From Lycocorax pyrrhopterus obiensis (taxonomy: Eukaryota; Chordata; Aves; Passeriformes; Paradisaeidae): a stretch of 64,000 nt of DNA. The notes under the pieces were generated by a model. It was not told the DNA's origin. It was given only the letters and a program-made list of their open reading frames with translations, and did not search any database. Positions 11,083 to 23,664 of the stretch are shown one piece after another. Location of the stretch: assembly GCA_014706295.1 (NCBI GenBank), contig JACSVZ010000002.1, positions 106,636,547 through 106,700,546 on the forward strand. The letters run 5' to 3'. Position 1 is the stretch's first letter, and every line of letters begins with the position of its first letter. The translations under genes were made by a program, and so were the position numbers.

Positions 11083-14000
11083 TTGGTCACGCTTAGAAGA
11101 ATCTCTTAATCAGAGGACCATGATTGTGGCAGATAGCTCAGACTTGGTACGCAGTTTAAATAGAATGAAAAGTTTGCATGATTCCTATTTTCAGCAAGCC
11201 AGTGAAGCCTGGATCTGTTACTACCTCACTTTAGCTGTACAAACACGTAGAGCTGTACTTGTATGTGCAAGTTTTCTTAAGCCTGCCAATAGGAGAGATT
11301 ATCCTAACTTCTTTTGTGCTAGAAGACTATTTGGAAAACATAATTCAGAATGGCCAGACTCCTCTACTACTGAGCTAACATGTAAATATGCTCAGAACTC
11401 TCTCATATCATAGCAGCTGTTTAGTGTAATGTTGGTGAGCTAAACAAACTCCCGCAGGATCTCCCAATGGAGAGACTATCCAGGCTGGCCACAAGTGACA
11501 GAAAATATTTCCTGATGAGGTGCTTCACCTTCTGTGCAGAGGAGATAAACCTCTTGATTCATCACTTGTGCTTGAAACAGCTACTCCAAAGATAACAGGC
11601 ACCATTAACCCCTCACCTCCCAGTGGACTCATGAATTTTTGGCTTATCTAATTTATTCAGGGCATATCACTGATGCTATATTCCTCAAAAGCCAGAGGCA
11701 AGACTTTAGTCACAGACACCACATTTTCCTATGAGATATGTATCCCTAAAACACATGTACTTGTACCAAGCATCTCTAAGATTACTAAACAAGCTGAGGG
11801 GAAAAAAAAAAGAAGAAAGAAAAAGAAGAGTATACAATATACTCAGAACTTCCTGCAGAGACTAAGAGGCAGGCTTCATAGTTTGTAGCTGAATTACAAT
11901 CAGGTTCAAAGGAGATCCTTGTGGACTCTGAGCCAGACACAATATAGAATAACTGATCATAGTAAGAAAAAAAATACTGCAAGTAAATTTTAATTAACAG
12001 ATACCAGTAATTTTAAATACTGCTTTTCAAAACACAGCTTTGTGAATCAGTGACTATTGCCCATAGAATCTGTTAGCAGAAAGTCCAGCATCTCGTTGCA
12101 CGGTGCCTTGGAGTTATGGCAAGAATACAGACCAAGAGAGTGAAGAAGGAAAGGGCAGAGGGAAAGAGAGTTTTCTTTTTATACTTTGTGGCCAAGTGTC
12201 AGTGATTGGTGTGGAAAAATTTGAACGGAGAGCCCCAATCCAGAGATGGTTTTGGAGGAGAACAACCCAGGCCCACAAGCAGTGGAAAAAGTGGAGAGGC
12301 CCAATGGGGTAAGACAAACAGAAAAATTATCATGAGTACAGTATAGTACCATCCCTGCTTCATAAGGGGACAGGAGAAAACCATTTGTCTTTGGCTGAGA
12401 CCTCATAGATACCTGACTGCTGGCTTTGCACCAGGCTCCCCTCCTCTCCCTGCCCTGTCTTCATCTGCAGAAAGTACAAAGCCATGCTAATGAGGCAAGA
12501 CAGTCTGCACAAGCCACTTCCACCAGCTGATTCACATGGTCAGCAACTTGGATGAAGGAAATTAAGCTCTAATTTACTTGCCAATTCTTGTTCAAATCTG
12601 GAATTAACTCTCTCCTCTTTTCACCTTCACAGTCAAAGCATTTGGTTTCTCCAAAGCATGCTTTGAATGGGAGGGATAAAAAAGATCGAGGCATAATTAA
12701 TAGAAAAAATGCCAATAAAGATGCTGTTATTACCAGAAACTAAGTAACTAGGTTTGCATGATAGATTAAAGATTCACCAATACAACTGTGACCCAATATA
12801 GCAAATAAAAAAAGCACTCCACTCCCTTATTACAAATAATTAAATAATAATCAAGGTCAATTGATAGCAATAATAAATTGGCTTCAGGATAGTGCAATGC
12901 TGATTGTCTTGCTTTCTGATAACAGTTTTATGGTGCTGGTTCTTTGCACTATATCTTACAGACTTGAAAATAAGCACAGGGCCACTGCAGCTCAGTTTGT
13001 GTTTGGGCAGAGTCTGCAGCCAGTTTGCATGGAGTGCATGTCTAGATGTGCAGCTAAGATGCACTGTTAATTAAAGGCAATTTTCAGGTCATGGACCTCT
13101 TAACACTTGGCCATATTTAGTCCAACCTCCTTCCTATGCAGCAACACTTGTTTTGGGTACAGGTAAACCAGTGTGTTCAAACTGTTTAATTCTCAGCTCA
13201 GTCCTCTGTATTAGTAAAACCCAAGTTAGTTGACTCTGGCCAGAAATCTTCACTGATACTCACTCACATTTCTATACAGAACAATCTCACAGCAAAGCAA
13301 CTTAACCAACCTGAAATTCAAAATGGACTCAAACTAAGCAGGCAATACTCATTTTATGAAGCACAGGACTAGTAGGTTTACCTTATGTATACAGAGAGCT
13401 TAAATCTGAAGGTGAGAGTTTCAGGTAATCTCTGTATATCACATATTGATCTCTTATTTTAATTCATTAAGTAATGCTAATGTGCCTACTTTTTCATAAC
13501 TTAAAGCACAGAAGCAAACCAAATGACCTAAACAGTTCCTGCTGTTGAAAAATGCAATTCCCAAAACTGCTATTTTCAAGTGCATTTGAAATACGTCTTT
13601 GAAAACAAATAATGCCTCTTGCATGTTCACAATTCAAGCCAGGAATTTTTGAGCACGTTTCATATTTCAGACAACATCTATTTTCCTCTCTAAAGAAAAG
13701 GGACACCAGCATTTTTTATCCAAAGGTATTAGGGGCCATGTCTCAGCCCTCACTGACCAACATGAGCCTGCGCAGGAGAGACCCTGTCCCCATTTCCCTG
13801 TCTGCACGAGTGGACATGTTTTGCAGGAAGGGGACCAAACTGCTGGGCATTAATCCTGGAGGTTAACCCTGCATGCTTGGACTGAAACCCTGACTCCCCT
13901 TTTCCAGCAAGTGCTTTGAGAACAGAGGCCTGAAATCTAATGCTGTGCTTCTACACACAAAGCAGAATTCCTCACATTAGTGGCTGTGGTAAGATTCATG

Positions 14001-14691
14001 TTTTTTTTTTCCTGGTAAACAGAATCCATCTCAGTCTTGTCTGCAGGTAAACACACTTATCTTCCAGCATGAACAAGACATTTTGCTCTTTTAGAAATAA
14101 TAAGAAAAGTTTCAAATGAAAGTAAGTTCAGATGAAGAATATTAATGTATATTCAGGCATGAAGAATTCAATTTCTCCCAAATTGCTTTGGAAGAGACAC
14201 TAAGATCTCTAGAGGTCTCAAAGCATTTTCCCTTCAATCACAATTAGCATTTAATTCAAATTAGATGACTTTATTGGTAAATAAAAAAGAAATAGAATAT
14301 AAATGCACTGTAGATTGGCAAATATGTCAAATGTTTGCCTACATTTGTACACTTTTAAACAAATTCCTGTGTTCATTTCTAGACAGAAATATTAATACTT
14401 GAGAATTGATTGCATTCATAAATTACTGTGGAAAAAAACAGTCTGTGAATTGACAAAGGGCATTATCCACTGTATAATCCATCCTCACACTGACCGACCC
14501 TAGTTCACTGAAGGGGGCTAAGTCATGTCTACCACAGGTAAAAGAAAATACACTAGTTTATTCTGTAGCAGGTTTTTGTGTGGCTATCCACCCAGTATGC
14601 ATTAATTTGCAAGTAGTACCACAGCTGATCAGTGTGCCACCCAAACACTAACTACTTCAAGCACCATCCCTCCTTGAAGCACAGGGATAAG
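11083..14691. other. Intronic sequence, nothing recognised
   Basis: No known repeat or exon identified. A 97-codon open frame at 11120-11413 (plus) starts directly after the CR1 tail, but it has no recognisable domain. Confidence 0.5.
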
Positions 14692-14840
14692 AGCAGCATT
14701 GTGTTTAAGGGTAGGTGCACCCACCAGAGCCACAGTGTTTGGTTTTATGCAAGTCCCTTGACCTTCACACTTCATTGTTCCATGTCTGTAAACCAAGGAA
14801 AGATAATAATTGCCTGGCCCATGTGAATATTGTGATTCCT
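14692..14840 (+). mobile_element. MIR SINE (ancient), plus orientation
   Basis: AGCATTGTGTTTAAGGGTAG resembles the 5' part of MIR (AGCATAGTGGTTAAGAGCA). GCAAGTCCCTTGACCTTCAC, then TTCATTGTTCCATGTCTGTA and GATAATAATTGCCTGGCCCA, then TTGTGA, follow the order of the MIR 3' half (GGCAAGTTACTTAACCTC, TTTCCTCATCTGTAAAATGG, GATAATAATAGTACC, TTGTGA). It is diverged, as expected for an ancient amniote SINE. Confidence 0.6.
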
Positions 14841-14867
14841 ATTTTCTGATTAACACTGGTAGAAAAA

Positions 14868-14955
14868 CCTTGCCATTTTACAGGGCGAGAAAGGACACAG
14901 AAATCTGATAAGTGGGATTGCAACCCAACTTCCCAGTCCTTGCTGCCCTTCATTG
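14868..14955 (-). mobile_element. MIR SINE fragment, inverted relative to the preceding one
   Basis: The plus strand reads CCATTTTACAGGGCGAGAAA, then GGACACAGAAA, then AAGTGGGATTGCAACCCA and CTTGCTGCCC. This matches reverse-complement MIR (CCATTTTACAGATGAGGAAAC, GCACAGAG, GTGGGATTCGAACCCAGG). It sits about 28 bases after the plus-oriented MIR. Confidence 0.5.
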
Positions 14956-15534
14956 CTCAGACCTCACACCATTTCTTTCAATACTTCTGTTGAGCATTCA
15001 ATCTGTAGCATATTCTAATGCTTGGGGTTTTTTTCACAAAAAGAATAATTCTTCATAAAAATTTAAGATATTTTTATCTTCAGACACTGCACTTATGTTC
15101 CTGTCTATACAGCTGAGAAACGGTTTCCTCCAGAAGGGACTGAAAAGGTTGTCATATAAAAGTGTCTGCTGTACTTCTTTGAATAGTAGTTCCTCCTGCA
15201 TTTTTTTCTGAGACTCACCCTCTTGGTATTATATATTATGCACTCATCAGTGAAGGACTGTTACTTTATCTGAACTTGAAGGGGGCAGAGAATGTTATCA
15301 GAAACAGCCTTTATCAGCTCGGAAGAAAGAAAATGTTACGTGTAGGGAGAAACTGAACATTTTTTCCCAACTGATTTTTATCCGATAATATATCAGATAA
15401 AAAATTAAAAATTAATTTTAAAAATTCCAGCTTCTGCTTACTGATAAACAAAATGTGCATGGGGAGCAGGAAGGATCTCATGTTCAACCAGATAGGGCTC
15501 AGAGCTGTCTACCTCAAACAAGTGAACAAGTGAG

Positions 15535-15718
15535 AACCTACAGGACACGACCAGGTGACCCACCTAGTGGATCAGGGAAAAGAGGAGTGGCTGGAAAGCT
15601 GTCCAGTGAAAAAGGACTGGGGGGTGCTGGTAAACAGCAGCTGGATTTGAGCCAGTGTGTGCGCAGGTGGCCAAAAAGGTCAACGAAATCGTGGTTTGTA
15701 CCAAAAATCAAAAAATAG
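15535..15718 (+). mobile_element. CR1 ORF2 fragment with internal deletion
   Basis: CAGGTGACCCACCTAGTGGA followed by TCAGGGAAA corresponds to the CR1 reverse-transcriptase segment QVTxLVDxGK. The next part (GAGTGGCTGGAAAGCTGTCC, GGACTGGGGGGTGCTGGTAA, CAGGTGGCCAAAAAGGTCAAC) corresponds to a much more C-terminal CR1 segment (…DLGVLVD…QVAKKAN). The sequence between those two parts of ORF2 is missing. Confidence 0.8.
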
Positions 15719-15855
15719 CCCAGTTTTAGATCCTGTGACAGCTTCCTGAGGGTACACTCCATCCCATCATCCTGGTATGTAATGAAGAAGTTAAACAGCA
15801 TTTTATTCAGCTGTGACCCCTGGGTACTCCACTGGCAACCGTCCTCCAGCTAGAT
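15719..15855 (-). mobile_element. CR1 reverse-transcriptase fragment, inverted
   Basis: Minus-strand translation gives LFNFFITYQDDGMECTLRKL, then SQDLKLG. This matches the CR1 RT block LFNIFINDLDDGxECTLSKFADDTKLG. The catalytic FADD is replaced by LSQD, so the copy is inactive. It sits between two plus-strand CR1 pieces. Confidence 0.8.
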
Positions 15856-17120
15856 CTCATGCTTCATGGATTTGTGAAGGGGAAATTGTGCCTGACCAGT
15901 CTGATAGCCCTGTACCAAGGAGATGACTGGATCAGTGGTAAGGGGAGAGTACTGGATCTTGTTTATCTCAAATTTACTAAGGCTTTTGGCACTGTCTCCC
16001 GTAACACCCTCATGAAGTACAGGTCAGGTAAGTGCTCAGTGAGTTGGACTGAAAACTGGATGAACTGCTTAGGCTCAAACCGTTGTGCACAAAATGCAGC
16101 TGAGCCCAGTCACTACTGCCCCAAGGTCGATGGTGGGTCCAAAAGTGTCCCACATCTTTATTACTGACCTGGATGATGAGATGGAACATACCCTCACCAA
16201 GTCTGCAGGCAATACAAAAGTGGGAGGAGTGGCTGATACACCAAAGGGTTGTGCTGCCATTCACAAGGACCTCACCAGACCTGAGAAATGGCTAAACAGG
16301 AACTCCATGAGATCTGACAAAATGGAATGCGAAGTCCCGCAGCTGGAGAAGAACAACCCCAGGAACCAGTACATGCTGGGGACTGGACAGTGGGAAAGCA
16401 GCTTTGTAGGAATGGACCTGAGGGCGCTGGAGAAGAAGCTGACTGTGAGCCAGCAATGTGCTCTCATGGCAAAAAAGGCCAACAGCCTCCTGGGCTGCAT
16501 TAGGCAGAGCAATTCCAGCAGATCAGGAGAGGTGATCCTTCACATTTGCTCAGCCCCGGTGAGACACAGACACACTGGGAGTGCTGTGTCCAGTTCTGGA
16601 CTTCCCAGTGCAGGAGACATGGACACACTGGAATGCATTCAGTGTATAAATGGGCATGGAGGTAGACACGCTGGAGTGAGTTCAGTGAAGGGGCAGAAAG
16701 GTGTTTAAAGGGGTAGGAGCATGTGACATACAAGCAGTGGCCAAGAGCTGGTGCTGTTTAGCTTGGAGAAGAGAAGGCTTGGAGAGATCTTATCAATGTA
16801 TATAACCTGGGAGGGAAGAGGTGGGGGGAGTAAAAAAGATGGTGCCAGACTCCTCTCAGAGGTGTCCAGTGACAGGACAAGAGGCAGTGGGCACTAAGTG
16901 AAACGCAAGGAATTCCATATAAATATAGCAAAATACATTTCTACTGCGTGAATATCAAGCACAGGCATCCTGCAATATCCAGGAATAGAGGAACCACTAT
17001 TCTTGGAGGTACTTGAAATCCAGCCAGATGTGATCCTGGGCAACCTGCTCTATGAGTAAGGGGGTTAGACAAGATGATCTCCAGAGATGCCTTCCAACCT
17101 CAACCATTACGTGATTCTAT
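15856..17120 (+). mobile_element. CR1 LINE, degenerate ORF2 to 3' end
   Basis: The translation includes HGFVKGKLCLTSLIALYQG, then DLVYLKFTKAFGTVSRNTLM, after a frame change IFITDLDDEMEHTLTKSAGN, then TKVGGVADTPKGCAAIHKDL, and later LTVSQQCALMAKKANSLLGC. These follow the order of CR1 reverse transcriptase. The YLDFSKAFDTV block and the FADD block are both mutated (FADD reads SAGN), and there are frameshifts and stops. The 3' end has the CR1 features GACAGGACAAGAGGCAGTGG, GCAACCTGCTCTATGAG, GATGATCTCCAGAGATGCC and TTCCAACCTCAACCATTACG before a closing TGATTCTATA. This is a dead copy. Confidence 0.92.
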
Positions 17121-20100
17121 AAAACACATGAGAGTGAAACAATAGTTCAGTTTATTTAGTGGGCTAAATGCATTAGCTCTCTCATAGGTTTTCAAACTCT
17201 TAATTTTGAGGGAATATAACACCAAGGAATATGACCCCAAACTGGGAAAACAGAAGCAAGGGACATACCTATCAGATAACCTCAAAGTGGCAGGACTTGG
17301 AAGCTGGCATAAATGGACTGAAGTTTTTTTAGCTAGGTCATTTGAGACGATGAAGGGGATAGAGGACAGAACTGGAGTAAACTACAGCAGTGCACAAGGG
17401 CAACCAAGGAGTTTGGTCTGAACTGTGAAGTTTTCACTCACATTAATATAGATTTAGTACACCATGCGCCTGAAGCAACCTCATCGTGGTCTGAACAACA
17501 AACTTAAATTGTCATTGAACAGACGTTTGAGTTGTCTTTGACTTCTTTTCTTTGGCACAAGGTGTGCACATACTGAAAGTATGTCAGAGCTGCAGTTATC
17601 CATGGTCCAAGCCCAGCCCTAGCAAGTACATTGCCTCATCACTATCCTTTCTGTGTTCCTGCTTCCCCAACCCCATGTGCAGAAAGGGAAATGCTCCCTG
17701 ACAGAGATCTTAAAAGACTGAGGGATGGATGTGCCACTTCAAGAGAGTATGCCTTGACAAAAAGCTCCTCAGTGACAGAACAGGGGGACACATACTGTGG
17801 AGCACTCTTACCAGTCTCCCAACCTGACCTGCAGCTTCACTGCAGAAGGGACTGGCTCAAGTTTGAGCCCAAACACAGCTGGGATTTTAACCCAAAAGTC
17901 TGACTGTGCAAGCAACTTCAAGTTCCAAATGCAATTACACCTATTCTTGTCAGTACTTCAGAGATTCAGAGGCACTGGACAAAACTATATGTAGGAGTGT
18001 ACATTAAGACCACAACACAGACAAATTTGAGTGGTAAGGATGAAACATAAAGGATTTCCCCAGACACATTTTGATTGGTGGTCTGTAATGTGTTGTTTTG
18101 CCAAGACTGTTACACAGAAACATAAGATTTCTTCTGTTTCCTTCCATTTTCCACAGCAGTGGTCAACATGCTCAGTAAACAGCCTGTACATTGGTGCCAG
18201 GATTTACCCTTGAAGTTGCAAACGTAGTTAGAAACAGGTATTGAAAAGCAGAGTGTGTGCTATTTCTGATTGACTGCTGCTGGTAGATGACCACTGCTGT
18301 TAAATGAACATACATATCTATATACATAAATGACAAAAAAGGTGTTTGAGGAAAACCAGCAAATGTCTTATGGTCAAAGGGAACAAAAGCTAGTGAAGAT
18401 GATAACTGTAGTGAAAGGTTTCTGGAAGCAGATACTACCTTAGTGTTTTATCTATGTCATGTTTTGCTAAACTTTGCTTAGGCTTTACAAGAGCTAAGAA
18501 CCACACAGAAGCCACAGTGGTCTTCAAGATTAGAGAGGTCCCAGATGCATACAGACAGTCAGGGGTTTACCCAGCAGGAAATCACTGGCACAGCAGCTTT
18601 ATCATTTCTCCATCCCCTCTCTGTTTCACTCACCTCTCAACAAGGTATTTCCTGCTATTTGCCCCTTTGCACTCCTGCTCCTGTCAAGTGGTAACATCAT
18701 CCATCTTCTGCAGAGAACTTCTCCCTCACTTAAATTTCTGGCAGCCAGTTTAACTCCCCGTTGCTGAACTGACTTAAAGGGAACTAAAGGATCTTACCCT
18801 GCATATAAAATTTTAAGTTCAGTATTGAAAATAAAAAGAATCCTTCCATGACAGATACTCCATCAGGATCAACCCCAGTACAAATCTTTTTGTTGAAGCA
18901 ATAAAAGTACAATTCAGATATGAAGTGCCTCTGTAATTGTGCCCTAAATGACAGTCTTGAAAATGAAATTGATTTCTGTTGTGAAACACTCTTCCAGTTC
19001 TTGGAAGTCCAAAGGAAATCTATGTGGAATGGAACATCACCAGCTTAAGTACTATCCATTTAAATGGGAATGTGTACTATTTGTCTCCAAATCAACTTTT
19101 TACAGCTTTATTTATATATAGCCTCAGCATATCAAGACCATGCAATATTCCTACAAAATTAGATGTTCTTAAGTTAACTGCAGAGAGACAGAGCAGGTGA
19201 GCTATTCAGTGAAGGCAAGACAGTAGCATGCAGGAAAAGACCAAGACTGGACACACAAAATACAGCACATGATCCACCTTTTGAAAATGTGGCAAATGTT
19301 TTTGTTTACCACAATATATTCTTCCTCAGAAAAGGGTAATGGCATCCACAGAGCTGATTTTGTCACACAGAAAATGTGCAGAATTAGGTCTCCAATCAAC
19401 CATTCACATGCTGCCAGTGTTGCCTCAAGTTGTGGTTTAAAAATACAAGTGCCCCCCCTTCTGGCCAACAAGGACTCCAAAAAGTGGATTTGCAAGACAT
19501 TTCAAGCTAAATTTAAAATGCAGTTTTGGTTATAAAAGTTAATTAGACTTGTTCTAGGATATAAACTCTCAGTCAAAGCACAAAACTTCCATTAAATTCC
19601 AAAATATTTCTATAGTTATTTAAAAAAGTGAAACATTTCCTTCGGTTATGCAGTGCCATATTCTGGAGAATGCTAAATATCTATCCATCAGTTTCTCAAG
19701 ATAATGAGAATGTTGTAACGACTCTGAATATTACATTGTGTCACAGGACCAGGCTTCCCATAAGTGTCCAGACATGCAAGGGTTTACTTGGTGAGGAGTG
19801 GTGCCAGCTCAGGCCACTGAAAGTGACCCACTGACACCTGTGCCATGCTCAGCCATGGCAGGGGAATTGCTGCTAGACCCAAACCAGGCTGCTTTAGGTG
19901 CTCAGTCCCTGTCAGGTTAGTCCTTCACCCTGGTGATCAGTTCACAGGTAACAGTGATGTAATTACGCCAATGCCTCGATATATAGCTTAGAAGGAAGAC
20001 GGTCTAAGGGAGGGTAATTGCTGGACTGCAATTATTTTAATGACTGCTTTTTAAGTGGCATTTCAAAATAAATCTCACAAACAATCCAGATGCCCATTTA

Positions 20101-20839
20101 TATGCTGTCTGGATAACAGTATTCAGCAAGAGGACTAGAAGCCAAAGAATGACAAGCAAGCACACTGCTTCTGTGGAGCTGGGCCTTTTCAATCCACAAG
20201 GGCATGTAATTGAGGAAAGCAAACTCTGGGTTTCCTCCTCCCTTTCTGGTTGGAAATTTTTTCAGTTTAGTTCCTATATGCTTTTCCTGATGCTGAAATG
20301 ACAAATTACAATATATAAAGGTTTTTTCCTAAGTAATTACTCTTGATAGAGTAATAAAGACAAGATGGAAAACGCCTCTGCAAGTAATGTCACAGTTTAG
20401 TGCAGCCTCAATGAAAATTCATGGCAGAAATAACCTAAGAAACACTTAAATACACTGCTTACATGTGCTGTTCAGGTATTTGTATCAATAGCTTTCTGCC
20501 TTTTAAAATGAGTACTAGCAAACATAAGAAAAAAAATATAATGTGCTACAAAATTTGATACCAATGAACAAATTACCTCTGGGCTTTGTCCTCAGCACCA
20601 ACACGTTGGAAAGCAGATGAACTAAATTGCTTAAATGGCAAATCTTAGTGTTAGATCAAAATGATGGTTACTTTTGTGAATTCAACACATCTTCAGAGTC
20701 AGCCAGTTGTCTGACACGTGCTCCTTAGCACACCTGTTTCGTTAATATTAACATGTCCTGTGAAGTTCTCCCTTCTACTTGCCACAACTCTTCTGCATGG
20801 AAAGTTAAGTTAACAAAAAGCATGGAAGCTTCTAAATAC
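17121..20839. other. Intronic sequence, nothing recognised
   Basis: No repeat family or exon identified up to the donor of the small CHST9 exon. Confidence 0.5.
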
Positions 20840-20877
20840 CTGATTAATTGTCTCTTGTTGCAGCTTTTTTCCGGACT
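20840..20877 (-). CDS. CHST9: CHST9 small stem exon (38 nt)
   Basis: On the minus strand a long pyrimidine tract ending CTTTCCCTTTCAG is followed by 38 bases and then CAG|GTATTT. The exon reads in frame as AG-TCC-GGA and onward, giving SGKKLQQETINQ. It ends exactly at a codon boundary, so it joins the phase-0 start of the terminal exon to give …ETINQ|DFTLQ…. From memory, mammalian CHST9 has STEKIQEHITNQ in its stem at the same place relative to the catalytic domain; 5 of 12 positions are identical and several others similar. The residues fall in the lumenal stem between membrane anchor and catalytic domain. CAG|AG|TCC allows either a 38-nt exon (upstream intron phase 1) or a 36-nt exon (phase 0). 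Confidence 0.75.
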
Positions 20878-20900
20878 CTGAAAGGGAAAGAAAATAATTA
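20878..20900 (-). promoter_or_regulatory. CHST9: Splice acceptor of the 38-nt CHST9 exon
   Basis: The minus strand reads TTATTTTCTTTCCCTTTCAG before the exon. It is an almost uninterrupted pyrimidine tract with the consensus TTTCAG. Confidence 0.75.
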
Positions 20901-23664
20901 GTTCGTACATATTTTAATGAATATGACAGGGGACATGCAGAGCAACAAACAGTGAATTGGAAAAAAAATAATCAAAACCTATAATTAAGAAACAGAATTT
21001 AACATGCAGAAATTATTTGACAGCTTGAAATGGAAATACACCTAAAATGAAAGAAACACAAGCCTCTCTTATAAAAAAAGATGTGACAGAAAGAAGATTG
21101 AGATATGCAGCCAATCTTGCTAACCTGGAACCTCACAAGAAATTACAATATTCAAAAGGGAGAAAACAAATTTCTGATATGTAGTATGAGGCCCTTAATG
21201 TTGCAAGATGTACTACGTGACCAAGAGACTGGTAGCATCCAGCTCAGGATTTGACCACTGGAGGAGAAAAGCAACTTCTGCCACTACCTTAAAATAAAAT
21301 TACATGCCTGTGTCATGACTGAGGCTCGGCACCAGCTGGCCCAAGGGAGAAATTCTATCCTGATAGTATCCACAAAGTGGCAAGTTGAATTATGGTCTTG
21401 TTTCCTTATTCTGGCCTTCTTCTGCAGCGTCCTTCAGTGTGCACCTGGAGATAAAATCAAAACCTAGACCGAACACTGCTTTTCTACACTGTCTGGGACT
21501 CTTAACAGCAAGGGCACCTCACACCTCTTCTTTCCTTTTCGACCAAAAGGGACAGTAATTTGCCTCATTTACTGCTCCCATGCACTAGTTGTCAAAAGGG
21601 CAGGTGGCATCAGTTTGCTACTGGAGACCGTCCACACATATTGGGGAAAGTCGGGAATTTCACACTTGCCTATCCAGCTAGGCTACGTGCACCCCGAGGG
21701 TTTTTAAAAATAATAATGATGGGACAGGACTTACAACCTGTCAGTATCACTATTAACTGTCAGGGGAGCCTGCCTAGCTCAGGTGGCTGCCACCTCCAGC
21801 CCTGGAAATGATACTCCATTTCAACAAAACTTTTCCATATTGATACATGTGGCACAAACAGAATTTTTAGAACAAGGTGAAAATATTTAAAGTGTTAAAA
21901 TATAGTATAAAGACTCTACTTAAAGGAAAATGATCCTCCCTACCCATCCCTGAGACTACTCCTCTTTCCAATGAAAGCATTATAGATTATTCAGATGAAG
22001 GTAATTACTTTAGGCTATATTATAAGATTGTCTCTTATGATAATTACTTCCTGCATGCTTGTGTTGTGTTTTTATTTGCTAAATATAAAAATATGCTTTT
22101 AAAAAACTCCACAGAACTATCATTTAGGGGAGACTTTTTAAAATGTATTCCCTTGCTCACTGAGTTCATCTTTAGGAGAAGTAAGATTTATTCTTGTAAC
22201 AAATATTTTAGCCAAATAGATTGTTGGTAATAGAAGATTAAAGGAGTATGTGTTTTTAGCATTCTCTAATGATATACAAGTTGCTAGGAAAGCAGAGTGT
22301 TTGAAATCTCTGGTTAGATCAACACTATTTTGCTCAAAGGTTTGTGGACTTTGAATACTGATGCTTTCCTGTTTCCCAGTACATTTGTTTTTAGGCTATT
22401 TTGATTCACTTTAAAGGAATTTTAATAACTTTCTGTTGACAGCATGGACAGCTGGTCTTGAGAATTAGTGAAAATTCACTTGCTGACTGAGGAAGGAAGT
22501 GACATCAATGAGTTTCTAAAGTCAGCCCTGAGGGAAAAGTGTGCTCTGCTAGAGTAGCCTTTCATGCCATTGTATTTCCAGTGATGCCTCAAGATGCAAA
22601 TTGCATTATCAATCAAACTTGTGGTTTCTACCTCAGACAAATATTAAAAAAAAGAACAGAAAGACTGGGAAAGACCTGTGCAGCCATTCCTGACACTGCT
22701 AAGAAAAAGGTGAAGAAGAATTTATGGTAGCTCTTTCCTTGTTCTCTCTTCTTTCTTTTGGTGATTGAAATGCACAGTATCAAGGAAAGGCAGTTGCAGA
22801 AGTGGCTGTATGATACAACAACAATGATGACATGGGTTAAACAGGGCAGAGACTGACTAGGCTGTTAGGGATAGAAGAGAGATCAAATTCAAGGTCACTA
22901 CTAAATTGAATACTGAGTTCTCCATTTATTCGCTAGATGATCCTTGTCCTCATCACAGAACAACTATGTGCATTTGGCATAGTCAGCACCCGTGCTCAGA
23001 AGGGACCAAGGTCTGTAATAACAGACACATTGCAGATTAGGGTGGAAATATATTGGCACCATTGCATGGGGAAGTCTGCAAAGTCCTGGTGTGTACTGTA
23101 CTATTGTTTAAAAGAAACATCACAAAAAGCAGTGAAAAAACATGAACAAACATGACCTGCAACACTGACAGGGGGTTCATTTTCCAGCCAATAGCTAAAA
23201 GTAGGGCCGGACAAGGCCACTGGAAGTGGGCAGAATTTTTTTTGTCTCACTTCGGGGTTTTTTTGTTTGCCTTTTTTTTTTTTAATCCCCAGTTTCTCTT
23301 ATAATGAGTAGTCTCTAATCTGTGTTTTACTTTTGGCACTCTCAATTTTGAGGAGGATGTTTCTGTGTCAGTGCCTTGTGATGGTGACCATCAACATTCA
23401 CCAGCTGGATTCAAGAAATGTCACTGGAGAGAGTGCTCCTAATTCAAAGGACAGGAGGCAATGGGACACTGACAAAACCAGAACTGTCAGAACATGTCAG
23501 GCAGTCCTACGGGCAACACCTGTGTCAGTCTCATGAAATGCAGGTAATACATGACACTTGCAAGAAGTTTCATTTCTGGTAAACCTACATATGTTAAATT
23601 TAAAATTTTCGACAGTTTTTCCTGAGCCACTGCAATGAGGTAGCAGCTTATGCAATAACGTCAC

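Larger units (their letters stand above)
5856..20839 (-). other. CHST9: CHST9 last intron (about 15 kb)
   Basis: Bounded by GT at 20839-20838 and AG at 5857-5856 on the minus strand, phase 0. It holds CR1, MIR and microsatellite insertions listed separately and no other gene that I can support. Its status as a single intron depends on the 38-nt exon being real. Confidence 0.7.

Noticed and set aside
16085..16708. 207-codon plus-strand frame as a gene
   Set aside because: It is the degenerate reverse-transcriptase part of a CR1 LINE, with the catalytic FADD lost.
22690..22780. Minus-strand TKRKKREQG segment as the CHST9 exon after the anchor
   Set aside because: The similarity to EKRREQK is a short Lys/Arg-rich coincidence. 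There is no donor after it and the following residues do not match the expected stem.
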